A stretch of DNA of 64,000 nt from Ideonella dechloratans (GTDB taxonomy: Bacteria; Pseudomonadota; Gammaproteobacteria; Burkholderiales; Burkholderiaceae_C): contig NZ_CP088081.1 in assembly GCF_021049305.1 (NCBI RefSeq), positions 868,001 through 932,000 on the forward strand. Reading direction: 5' to 3'. The notes under the pieces were generated by a model, which was not told the origin of the DNA, ran no database searches, and saw only the letters and a program-made list of their open reading frames with translations. Positions 41,298-48,325 of the stretch are shown here, one piece after another. Every line of letters starts with the position of its first letter. Position 1 is the first letter of the stretch. A program made the position numbers and the translations under genes.

Positions 41298-42749
41298 TCA
41301 GTGCACGGTGCAGACCATGCAGGGGTCGAAGCTGCGCACGATGTGCTGCACCGCCACCGGCGTTGTCTCGCCCGGCCGCACCGGGGCGTCCACCAGCGCG
41401 GCCTCCAGCGGGCCGGGCTGGCCGGCCGCGTCGCGCGGTGAGAAGTTCCAGCTGGTGGGCGCGATGATCTGGTACTGGGCGATGCGTCCGCGCTCCACCC
41501 GCAGCCAGTGGCCCAGCGCGCCGCGCGCGGCCTCCACCAGGCCCACCCCTTCGGCCTGCTCGGGCAGTGGGCAGGGCGCGCACCAGGGCTCGCGCGGCTG
41601 CAGGGCCTGCAGCCAGCCTTCCATCCACACCACCAGCCGGGTCAGCTCCAGCACGCGAGCCAGCACCCGGGTGTGCACGGTGCTGCCCCAGCGGGCCACC
41701 GCGTCGCGCACCAGGGGCTGGCCGGCGGCCAGCTGGCGGGCGATGGCGCCGCATTCGGCCACCTCGCCGGCCAGGCGGGGCGCCTTGTTCCAGCTGTAGG
41801 CGCCGGGCTTGTCGGCCGCGGGCTGGGTCAGGCCCTGGGCGGGCGGGCGCGGGGCGCTGTCACCTTCGTTGAGCCAGGCGTGGGTGGCGTCCTCGGTGAT
41901 GGCGGCCACGTTCAGCGGGCCCAGCGCACCCTCGCGGAACACACCCTGCGGCACCACGCGCGAGCCATCGGGCTGCACGAAGCTGCCGTGGCTGAGCCAG
42001 CGGCCCGGCCCGGGCCCCATCGTCGGGAGGCCCAGGTCGGCGCCGATCTGCAGGAAGAAGGGCAGATCGGCGTGCAGCCGCGGCGCGGCCCAGGCCTGCA
42101 GCGCGGCCTCGTCGGGCAGGGCCTGGAAGGCCTCCAGCGTGTCGCCCAGCAGGGTCTGCTCCAGGAAGGCCCGCAGTTCGCGCACCCGCGAGAGCAGGCG
42201 CAGCCGCTCGGCCGGCTCGATGGCGCGGCTGCTGCCGCCGGGCTGGATGCTGTGGGTGTGCGGCCACTTGCCGCCCAGCGTGCCCATCAGCGTGAACCAG
42301 CGCTGGCGGGCGGCCAGGGCCGCGCGGCCGCGCTCGCCCGCCTGGGCGGCAAAGCGGCGCAGGGCCTCGGCGTGCCAGGGCCGGTGGGCATAGACCGGCC
42401 GGGTGAAGTCCGGCAGGAAGAAGAGGTAGAAGTGGCTCAGGTGGTCGGCCGCGTTCTCGCAGGCCAGCATCAGGTTCAGGGCGTGGCGGCCATTGGGCGT
42501 GGGCGTGATGCCCGCGGCGTAGGCCAGCGCGGTGGCCGCGGCCATCGACTGCGAGACCGAGCAGATGCCGCAGATGCGCGGCACGATGACCAGCGCGTCC
42601 AGCGGGTCGCGGCCCAGCAGCAGGTTCTCGAAGCCGCGGTACATCGGCGAGACCACGCGGGCCTCGCGCACGCGGCCGGCGTCCAGTTCCAGCTGGACCT
42701 CCAGGTCCCCCTCCACCCGGTTGAACGGGCCCACGATCAGACGGCTCAT
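41298..42749 (-). CDS. hoxC: Regulatory (H2-sensing) hydrogenase large subunit HoxC
   Basis: A 483-residue [NiFe]-hydrogenase large subunit. Nickel ligands lie in R-I-C-G-I-C (Cys60, Cys63) and in the final D-P-C-M-V-C. The protein ends three residues later in T-V-H, so there is no C-terminal tail for a protease, which is the hallmark of HoxC/HupV sensors. Ile62 and Phe110, the two residues reported to narrow the gas channel and make R. eutropha HoxC insensitive to O2, are at the same numbers here. It forms a sensor with HoxB and works with HoxJ and HoxA. Confidence 0.96.
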   Translation of the reverse strand: MSRLIVGPFNRVEGDLEVQLELDAGRVREARVVSPMYRGFENLLLGRDPLDALVIVPRICGICSVSQSMAAATALAYAAGITPTPNGRHALNLMLACENAADHLSHFYLFFLPDFTRPVYAHRPWHAEALRRFAAQAGERGRAALAARQRWFTLMGTLGGKWPHTHSIQPGGSSRAIEPAERLRLLSRVRELRAFLEQTLLGDTLEAFQALPDEAALQAWAAPRLHADLPFFLQIGADLGLPTMGPGPGRWLSHGSFVQPDGSRVVPQGVFREGALGPLNVAAITEDATHAWLNEGDSAPRPPAQGLTQPAADKPGAYSWNKAPRLAGEVAECGAIARQLAAGQPLVRDAVARWGSTVHTRVLARVLELTRLVVWMEGWLQALQPREPWCAPCPLPEQAEGVGLVEAARGALGHWLRVERGRIAQYQIIAPTSWNFSPRDAAGQPGPLEAALVDAPVRPGETTPVAVQHIVRSFDPCMVCTVH

Positions 42750-42768
42750 CGGTGTTCCTGGCGGCGTG

Positions 42769-43791
42769 TCAGCGGTGGGTCTTGCGCGCCACCGGCGGCA
42801 CGACGACATGGTCGGCGGTGGCGTTGCGCTTGACCCGCGTGGGCGTGGCGCTCTTGGACAGCGAGGCCAGCGCCACGAACCAGGCCTTGGGCATGTCGGT
42901 GGGCAGGCCCACCGGGATGCCGGCGATCTTGGGCGTGGCGTGGAAGGGGTGGCCGGGGCTCTGGAAGCCCGGCTCGGTGCAGCTGATGCAGGCATAGCCG
43001 CCGCGGGTGCAGCTGCCCTCGCCGTTCCACAGCCGGGTGTTGCAGTCGGCGTGGGCCTGGGTGCCCTTGCAGCCCAGGTGTTCCATCATGCAGCCCAGGT
43101 CGCTGGGCTTCTCGGCGCTGGCCTTGTACTCGTAGTACTCGTTGCGCGTGCAGCCGTGGTGCACCAGCTGGTCGGCGTACAGGCGGGGCCGGTGCAGGCT
43201 GTCCAGGTCTTCCGGGCGCAGTTCCTGCGCGGCCAGGGCCGCCAGGGTGTCGATGACCCAGCCCGGGTGGGTGGGGCAGCCGGCGATGTTGACCACCGGC
43301 AGGCCGCCGGGCGCGCGAAAACCCGGGCCCATCAGGCCGCCGGGGTGCTCGTCCTCGTACTGCAGGCCGCAGGCCTCGCTGGGGTTGCGCCCGCTGGCCA
43401 CGCCGATGGCGGTGGGCCCGCCCCAGGCGGCGCAGGCGCCCACGGCCACCACGTGGCGGGCCACCTGGGCCAGGTCCTGCACCCAGTGCATCATCGGCCG
43501 GCCGGTGCCGGCCAGCAGGTGGAAGCGCCCGGTGCCCTGCGGGCCGCGCAGGATGGCGCCTTCCACGCACAGCACGTCCAGCCGGGTGCGGCCGGTCAGG
43601 CAGTCGTCCAGCAGGGCCAGCAGTTCGTGGCCGCTTTCCAGCGAGAGGCTGGGGTGCCACAGCAGGTTCAGGCCGGCGTCGCGCAGCAGGGCGGCAAAGT
43701 CCGGCGTGTCGGCGCACAGCAGCGACATGCTGCAGCCGCCGCAGCCACCGGACTGCAGCCACAGCACGTTCAGGGGCTCGGGTGTGCTCAT
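42769..43791 (-). CDS. hoxB: Regulatory hydrogenase small subunit HoxB
   Basis: A 340-residue small subunit with three Fe-S clusters. Cluster ligands start with S-G-G-C-G-G-C-S-M-S and continue through G-A-C-A-A-W-G-G, A-G-C-P-T-H-P and the distal and medial sets (C-x-R-x-E-Y-Y-E-Y, C-K-G and C-x2-C near the end). There is no Tat signal peptide, so it stays in the cytoplasm as expected for HoxB/HupU. The start overlaps the hoxA stop by 4 bases. The C-terminal helix that links HoxBC to HoxJ is probably the basic tail after T-P-T-R-V. Confidence 0.95.
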   Translation of the reverse strand: MSTPEPLNVLWLQSGGCGGCSMSLLCADTPDFAALLRDAGLNLLWHPSLSLESGHELLALLDDCLTGRTRLDVLCVEGAILRGPQGTGRFHLLAGTGRPMMHWVQDLAQVARHVVAVGACAAWGGPTAIGVASGRNPSEACGLQYEDEHPGGLMGPGFRAPGGLPVVNIAGCPTHPGWVIDTLAALAAQELRPEDLDSLHRPRLYADQLVHHGCTRNEYYEYKASAEKPSDLGCMMEHLGCKGTQAHADCNTRLWNGEGSCTRGGYACISCTEPGFQSPGHPFHATPKIAGIPVGLPTDMPKAWFVALASLSKSATPTRVKRNATADHVVVPPVARKTHR

Positions 43792-45293
43792 TTCGTTTCC
43801 AACCCGAAGCGCTGCAGCTTGGCGCGCAGGCCCACCCGCGACAGGCCCAGCTCCTTGGCCGCGTGGGTCTTGTTCCAGCGCAGGCGCAGCATCACCTCGC
43901 GCAGCACCATGGCCTCGATGGCGTCCAGCCGTTCCTGCAGCGTGCCGCTGCCGGGCAGGGCCAGGCCGGTGCCGCCGGTCAGCTGCGAGGTGCGCTGGGC
44001 ATGGGCCGCGCCGGTCTGGCCGCCCAGCAGCTTGCGCGAGAAGTCGGTGGCGCGCAGCAGCGGGCCATCGCCCAGGGCCAGGGCGCGCGAAATCTCGTTG
44101 CGCAGCTCGCGGATGTTGCCGGGCCAGGGGTAGCCCACCATCACGGCGCGGGCGTCGTCGTCGAACTCGGCGGGTTCGCGGCCCAGCTCGCGGGCCACCG
44201 CGTCCAGCAGCGATTCGGCCACCGGCAGGATGTCGCCCGGCCGCTCGCGCAGCGGCGGCACCTGCAGGGTGGCGCCGGCCAGGCGGTAGTACAGGTCCTC
44301 GCGGAAGCGGCCGGCGCGCACCTCGTCTTCCAGCTGGCGGTGGGTGGCGGCGATGACGCGCACATCCACCGGCACCGCGCGGGCCGAGCCCACCGGGCGG
44401 ATCTCGCCTTCCTGCAGCACGCGCAGCAGCTTGACCTGGAAGGCCGGCGAGGTCTCGCCGATCTCGTCGAGGAAGACGGTGCCGCCGTCGGCCCGCTGGA
44501 ACAGGCCGGTGTGGTCTTCCACCGCGCCGGTGAAGGCGCCGCGGCGGTGGCCGAAGAGCTCGCTCTCCAGCAGGGTGTCGGGGATGGCGCCGCAGTTCTC
44601 GACCACGAAGGGGCCGTTCTGCCGCGGCGAGGCGTAGTGCATGGCGCGGGCCAGCAGTTCCTTGCCGGTGCCGGATTCGCCCAGGATCAGCACCGAGAGG
44701 TCGTAGCGCGCCAGGCGCTGGGCGGTGGCGCAGACGCCGTCCAGCGGGCTGCCCTCGGCCCGCACGATGCGGTCGAAGTCGAACACGGCCTTGGCCTCGC
44801 GCAGCCGGGTCTGGCGGCGCGCGCGCAGGGCCTGCGGGCCGGCGCGCAGGTCCAGCTCCAGGCGCTGCAGGCCGCGGTGCAGCTGGCTGGCTTCCACCGC
44901 GCCCTGCACGGTCTGCAGCAGGTGCTCTGGCACCCAGGGCTTGAGCACATACTGGTAGATGCCGGCCTCGTTGACGCCGGCGATGATGTCCTCGCTGTCG
45001 GCGTAGCCGGAGATGACGATGCGCACCACCTCGGGCCAGCGCTCGCGCACTTCCTTGAGGAACTCGATGCCGGTCTGGCCGGGCATGCGCTGGTCGCACA
45101 GCACCACGGCCACCTCGTGGCGCGAGATCAGCTGGCGGGCGATGTCGGTGTCGCCGGCGGTGAGCACGCGGAAGTCCTCGTCCAGCGTGCGGCGCATGGC
45201 CTCCTGCGAACGCAGCTCGTCGTCCACCACCAGCACCAGCGGCAGGTCATCACGCGGGTCCATCGCGGCGGCTTGGGGGTCGGGGGCGTTCAT
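43788..45293 (-). CDS. hoxA: NtrC-family hydrogenase regulator HoxA
   Basis: A 501-residue response regulator. The receiver domain has V-V-D-D-E, Asp67 in V-L-C-D-Q-R-M-P-G and V-L-K-P-W. The AAA+ domain carries G-E-S-G-T-G-K-E, the sigma-54 loop G-A-F-T-G-A and G-G-T-V-F-L-D-E-I-G. The C-terminal Fis-type helix-turn-helix has K-T-H-A-A-K-E-L-G-L-S-R. In relatives (HoxA, HupR) this protein drives sigma-54 promoters of hydrogenase operons, and the unphosphorylated form is active. It opens the hoxABCJ group after the 350-base gap that holds the palindromic repeat. Confidence 0.95.
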   Translation of the reverse strand: MNAPDPQAAAMDPRDDLPLVLVVDDELRSQEAMRRTLDEDFRVLTAGDTDIARQLISRHEVAVVLCDQRMPGQTGIEFLKEVRERWPEVVRIVISGYADSEDIIAGVNEAGIYQYVLKPWVPEHLLQTVQGAVEASQLHRGLQRLELDLRAGPQALRARRQTRLREAKAVFDFDRIVRAEGSPLDGVCATAQRLARYDLSVLILGESGTGKELLARAMHYASPRQNGPFVVENCGAIPDTLLESELFGHRRGAFTGAVEDHTGLFQRADGGTVFLDEIGETSPAFQVKLLRVLQEGEIRPVGSARAVPVDVRVIAATHRQLEDEVRAGRFREDLYYRLAGATLQVPPLRERPGDILPVAESLLDAVARELGREPAEFDDDARAVMVGYPWPGNIRELRNEISRALALGDGPLLRATDFSRKLLGGQTGAAHAQRTSQLTGGTGLALPGSGTLQERLDAIEAMVLREVMLRLRWNKTHAAKELGLSRVGLRAKLQRFGLETK

Positions 45294-45373
45294 GGCTTCG
45301 TGATGGTAATGCGGGGGTGACCTGGGGCAAATCGGGGCAGGTGGCGGTGTGTGGACGGGGTGGGGTGGCGCTT

Positions 45374-45616
45374 GACGAGGGGCGCAGGTGACTGGCGCCG
45401 CTCATGTCCCCCGCCCTGGGCCAGCCCAGGGCTCCTCCTTGACTTCGCTCTGCCAGTCACCCGCGCCCCTCGTCCGTCACCGTCGGCGGCTGTTCGCGGG
45501 CCCGTGCACCGACCGTGACAGGAGGGGGCTGCTGGCCTGTTCTGCGCAAGTCAAGGAGGAGCCCCGGCTCAGCCGGGGCGGGGGACATGGAGCAGAACAG
45601 GCCAGCAGCCTCCTCC
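45374..45616. repeat. Two nested palindromes sharing an inverted 42-43 base core
   Basis: The gap between hypE and hoxA (45294-45645) holds no gene. Unit A has 23-base arms at 45374-45396 and 45452-45474 with one mismatch. Unit B has 25-base arms at 45521-45545 and 45592-45616 with one mismatch. The arms of A and B are unrelated, but each encloses the same core (45403-45445, and inverted at 45548-45589). Both cores run from CATGTCCCCCGCC to GGCTCCTCCTTGACTT and contain their own hairpin. The arrangement suggests a small mobile or REP-like element, or an attenuator between the hyp and regulatory genes. Confidence 0.85.
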
Positions 45617-45645
45617 CGCCGCCACGCCAACCCTCCCCAAGAGAC

Positions 45646-46701
45646 TCAGCAAATCCGAGGCAAAGGCTCCCCCGACAACCAGTCCACCACCCGCTGCCCG
45701 CCAAAGCGCGTGCGCATCTGCACGAAGTGGTGGGGGTCTTCCTGCACCGTGCCGATGCGGGCGGCCTTCGCCCCCAGCGGATGGGCGCGCAGCGTGGCCA
45801 GCGCCGTGTCGGCCACCTCTGGCGCGACGATGGCGATCAGCTTGCCCTCGTTGGCCAGGTAGAGCACGTCCAGGCCCAGCAGCTCGCAGGCCGCGTCCAC
45901 CTGGGGCTGGATGGGCAGCAGGGCCTCGTCCAGCATCATGCCCACGCCGGACTGGCGGGCGATCTCGTTGAGCGTGGTGGCCAGGCCGCCGCGGGTCGGG
46001 TCGCGCAGCGTGCGCACCGCGCCCTCGGGCACGGCCGCCAGCAGCGCCGCCACCAGGGTGTGCAGGGCCGCGGTGTCGCTCACCACTTCGCTGTCGAAGG
46101 CCAGCGACTCGCGCTGCGACAGCACCGCCACGCCATGGTCGCCCAGCGTGCCGCTGACCAGCACCACATCGCCCGGCCGCGCGTTCGCGCCGCCGATGTT
46201 CCGGCCCGCGGGCAGCAGGCCCAGGCCGGTGGTGCTGATGAACACGCCGTCGCCATGGCCCTGTTCCACCACCTTGGTGTCGCCGGTCACGATGGGCACA
46301 CCGGCCTCGCGGGCGGCCGCAGCCATCGATTCGACGATGCGTTTCAGGTCCGCCAGTGGAAAGCCTTCTTCCAGGATGAAGCTGGCCGACAGGGCGGTGG
46401 GCGTGGCGCCCATCATGGCCACGTCGTTGACCGTGCCGTGCACCGACAGGCAGCCGATGTCGCCGCCGGGGAAGAACAGCGGCGAGATCACATGGCCGTC
46501 GGTGGCCATCACCAGGCGGTGGCCGGGCGGCACGTCCAGCACCGCGCCATCGTTGCCCTCGCGCAGGGCCGGGTTGTCGAAGGCGCGGGCGAACAGTTCC
46601 TCGATCAGCTGCAGGCTGGCGCGGCCGCCAGCGCCGTGGTTCATGTCCACGCGGCCCTGCTTGAAGTCCAGCGGGCGGATGTAGTCGGTACGGGTCGTCA
46701 T
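45646..46701 (-). CDS. hypE: Hydrogenase maturation protein HypE
   Basis: A 351-residue ATPase of the PurM/SelD fold. It receives a carbamoyl group from HypF on its C-terminal cysteine and dehydrates it to the thiocyanate that becomes the Fe-bound CN. The end P-R-I-C is intact. The A-T-D-G-H-V, D-P-T-R-G-G and V-T-G-D-T-K-V-V motifs are typical. The start overlaps the hypD stop (ATGA). Transcription from here runs into the nested palindromes. Confidence 0.97.
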   Translation of the reverse strand: MTTRTDYIRPLDFKQGRVDMNHGAGGRASLQLIEELFARAFDNPALREGNDGAVLDVPPGHRLVMATDGHVISPLFFPGGDIGCLSVHGTVNDVAMMGATPTALSASFILEEGFPLADLKRIVESMAAAAREAGVPIVTGDTKVVEQGHGDGVFISTTGLGLLPAGRNIGGANARPGDVVLVSGTLGDHGVAVLSQRESLAFDSEVVSDTAALHTLVAALLAAVPEGAVRTLRDPTRGGLATTLNEIARQSGVGMMLDEALLPIQPQVDAACELLGLDVLYLANEGKLIAIVAPEVADTALATLRAHPLGAKAARIGTVQEDPHHFVQMRTRFGGQRVVDWLSGEPLPRIC

Positions 46702-48050
46702 GTCGGGATCTGGTTGGGGGCGCTGCAGGCACCGCAGGTGCCAAGTTCCGGGGACTGGCGTGGATCCGGCTCTGCCGGTCCGCTGCCAGAGCCCCCTCGG
46801 GGGGCAGCGACCGGCAGGGAGCGTGGGGGCGCCATGTCTCGAAAGCGGCCGTAGGCGTAGTGGGCGGCGCAGGCGCCTTCGGAGGACACCATGCAGGAGC
46901 CCATCGGGTTGTCGGGCGTGCAGACGGTGCCGAACAGCTTGCAGTCGGTGGGCCGCTTGACCCCGCGCAGGATGGCGCCGCACTCGCACTGCTTGTGGTC
47001 GGCCACCGGGCGGTAGTTCAGGCCGAAGCGCTTCTCGGCGTCGAAGGCGGCGTAGGCCGGCTTCAGGCGCAGCGCGCTGTAGGCCACCTCGCCCAGGCCG
47101 CGCCACTCGAAGCTCTCGCGCAGCTCCAGCACCTCGGCCACCACCGCCTGGGCGGCGTGGTTGCCTTCGCGGCTGACGGCGCGGGTGAACTCGTTCTCCA
47201 CCTCGGCGCGGCCTTCGTTGACCTGGCGCACCAGCATCAGGATGGCCTGCATCACGTCCAGCGGCTCGAAGCCGGCGATGACCACCGGCTTGCGGTAGTC
47301 GCGGGCAAAGGCCTCGTAGGGGGCCGAGCCGATCACGATGCTCACATGGGCCGGGCCGACGAAGCCGTCCAGCGCCACCGCGTCGCCCCATTGCTGGGCC
47401 TCGGGCGCGTCCAGGATGTGGGCGATGGCGCCGGGCGTCAGCACATGGCAGCACAGCACGCTGAAGTTCTTCAGCCCTTCTTGCGCGGCCTGCTTGACGA
47501 CCAGGGCGGTGGGCGGCGTGGTGGTCTCGAAGCCGATGGCGAAGAACACCACCTCGCGCTCCGGGTGCTGGCGGGCGATCTTCAGCGCGTCGGCGGCCGA
47601 ATAGACCATGCGGATGTCCGCGCCGCGCGCCTTGGCCTTCATCATCGACAGGCCGCTGTCCTGGAGCCCCCGAACCTGCCGCTGCGCGTCAGGCCCCCCG
47701 AGGGGGTCCCTGGCGTTTGGGAGCGGCCCGGCACGCCAGGGGCTGGCGGGCACGCGCATCGTGTCGCCGTAGGTGCAGACGATGGCGCCACGCTCCAGGG
47801 CCAGGCCGATGGCCTGGTCGATGCGGCCGATGGGCAGCACGCAGACCGGGCAGCCGGGGCCGTGGATCATGCGCAGATGGGGCGGCAGCAGCTCCGCCAC
47901 GCCGTAGCGGGCGATGGCGTGGGTGTGGCCGCCGCAGAACTCCATGAAGCGGTAGTCGCGGCCGGGCTGCGCCTCGGCGCGGATGCGCGCGCCGATCTGC
48001 TGGGCGAGGGCGCCATCGCGGAATTCGTCCACGTACTTCATGCCGCTCAT
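46698..48050 (-). CDS. hypD: Hydrogenase maturation protein HypD with an in-frame repeat insertion
   Basis: A 450-residue HypD, about 70 longer than the usual 370-380. It carries the [4Fe-4S] protein that assembles Fe(CN)2CO with HypC. Conserved motifs are C-G-G-H-T-H near 39-44, G-P-G-C-P-V-C at 64-70, G-F-E-T-T near 173 and the C-terminal cysteines. Residues of about 103-131 interrupt the normal path from T-M-R-V-P-A-S to G-L-S-M-M-K-A-K and are encoded by a GC-rich repeat (47657-47745). Residues 407-450 form a second non-family tail that covers another repeat copy (46765-46830). All catalytic motifs are still in frame. Whether the protein folds and works is open. Confidence 0.93.
   Translation of the reverse strand: MSGMKYVDEFRDGALAQQIGARIRAEAQPGRDYRFMEFCGGHTHAIARYGVAELLPPHLRMIHGPGCPVCVLPIGRIDQAIGLALERGAIVCTYGDTMRVPASPWRAGPLPNARDPLGGPDAQRQVRGLQDSGLSMMKAKARGADIRMVYSAADALKIARQHPEREVVFFAIGFETTTPPTALVVKQAAQEGLKNFSVLCCHVLTPGAIAHILDAPEAQQWGDAVALDGFVGPAHVSIVIGSAPYEAFARDYRKPVVIAGFEPLDVMQAILMLVRQVNEGRAEVENEFTRAVSREGNHAAQAVVAEVLELRESFEWRGLGEVAYSALRLKPAYAAFDAEKRFGLNYRPVADHKQCECGAILRGVKRPTDCKLFGTVCTPDNPMGSCMVSSEGACAAHYAYGRFRDMAPPRSLPVAAPRGGSGSGPAEPDPRQSPELGTCGACSAPNQIPT
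46765..46830. repeat. GC-rich dyad repeat, copy 1 (end of hypD)
   Basis: Contains the dyad GCCCCCTCGGGGGGC and the string GGGAGCG, related to copies 2 and 3. It encodes the Pro/Gly/Ser-rich tail of HypD. Similar CCCCCTCGGGGG...GGGAGCG elements are, from memory, common between genes in Comamonadaceae-like genomes. Confidence 0.65.
47657..47745. repeat. GC-rich dyad repeat, copy 2 (inside hypD)
   Basis: Has a palindrome CCCCCCGAGGGGG at 47693-47706 and a 9-bp perfect inverted repeat (CCCTGGCGT at 47708-47716, ACGCCAGGG at 47733-47741) that flanks GGGAGCGGCCCGGC. The 14-base string recurs exactly in copy 3. It adds about 29 codons to hypD without a frameshift. Confidence 0.75.
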
Positions 48051-48301
48051 GTTGCTGCTCCGGTGGGTTGCGAGGCTTCCGCCTGGGAGGCTTCGAGTTC
48101 GGCGAACAGGGCCAGCGTGCGCTCGGCCTCTTCGGGGTCCAGCAGGCCGATGGCGTGGCCGACGTGGACGATCACATAGTCCCCGACCTGGGCCTCGGGG
48201 GTCAGGGCGATGGAGACGGTCTTGCGCACGCCGCCCAGGTCCACCAGGGCCTGGTCATCGGGCAGGCGCTCCACCACGCGGGAGGGCAGGGCGAGGCACA
48301 T
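48047..48301 (-). CDS. hypC: Hydrogenase assembly chaperone HypC
   Basis: An 84-residue chaperone that carries the Fe(CN)2CO unit with HypD and delivers it to the large subunit. The required N-terminal M-C-L-A-L-P start with Cys2 is present, as is the barrel motif V-G-D-Y-V-I-V-H-V-G-H-A. Stop and hypD start overlap (ATGA). A second HypC-like protein, HoxL, is encoded at 55593, and the two probably serve different steps or hydrogenases. Confidence 0.96.
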   Translation of the reverse strand: MCLALPSRVVERLPDDQALVDLGGVRKTVSIALTPEAQVGDYVIVHVGHAIGLLDPEEAERTLALFAELEASQAEASQPTGAAT

Positions 48302-48325
48302 GGTCGGGGGTCCTTTACAGCGAAA

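Noticed and set aside
45294..45645. A small gene in the hypE-hoxA gap
   Set aside because: Open frames here are explained by the palindromic repeats, lack ribosome sites and give low-complexity products.
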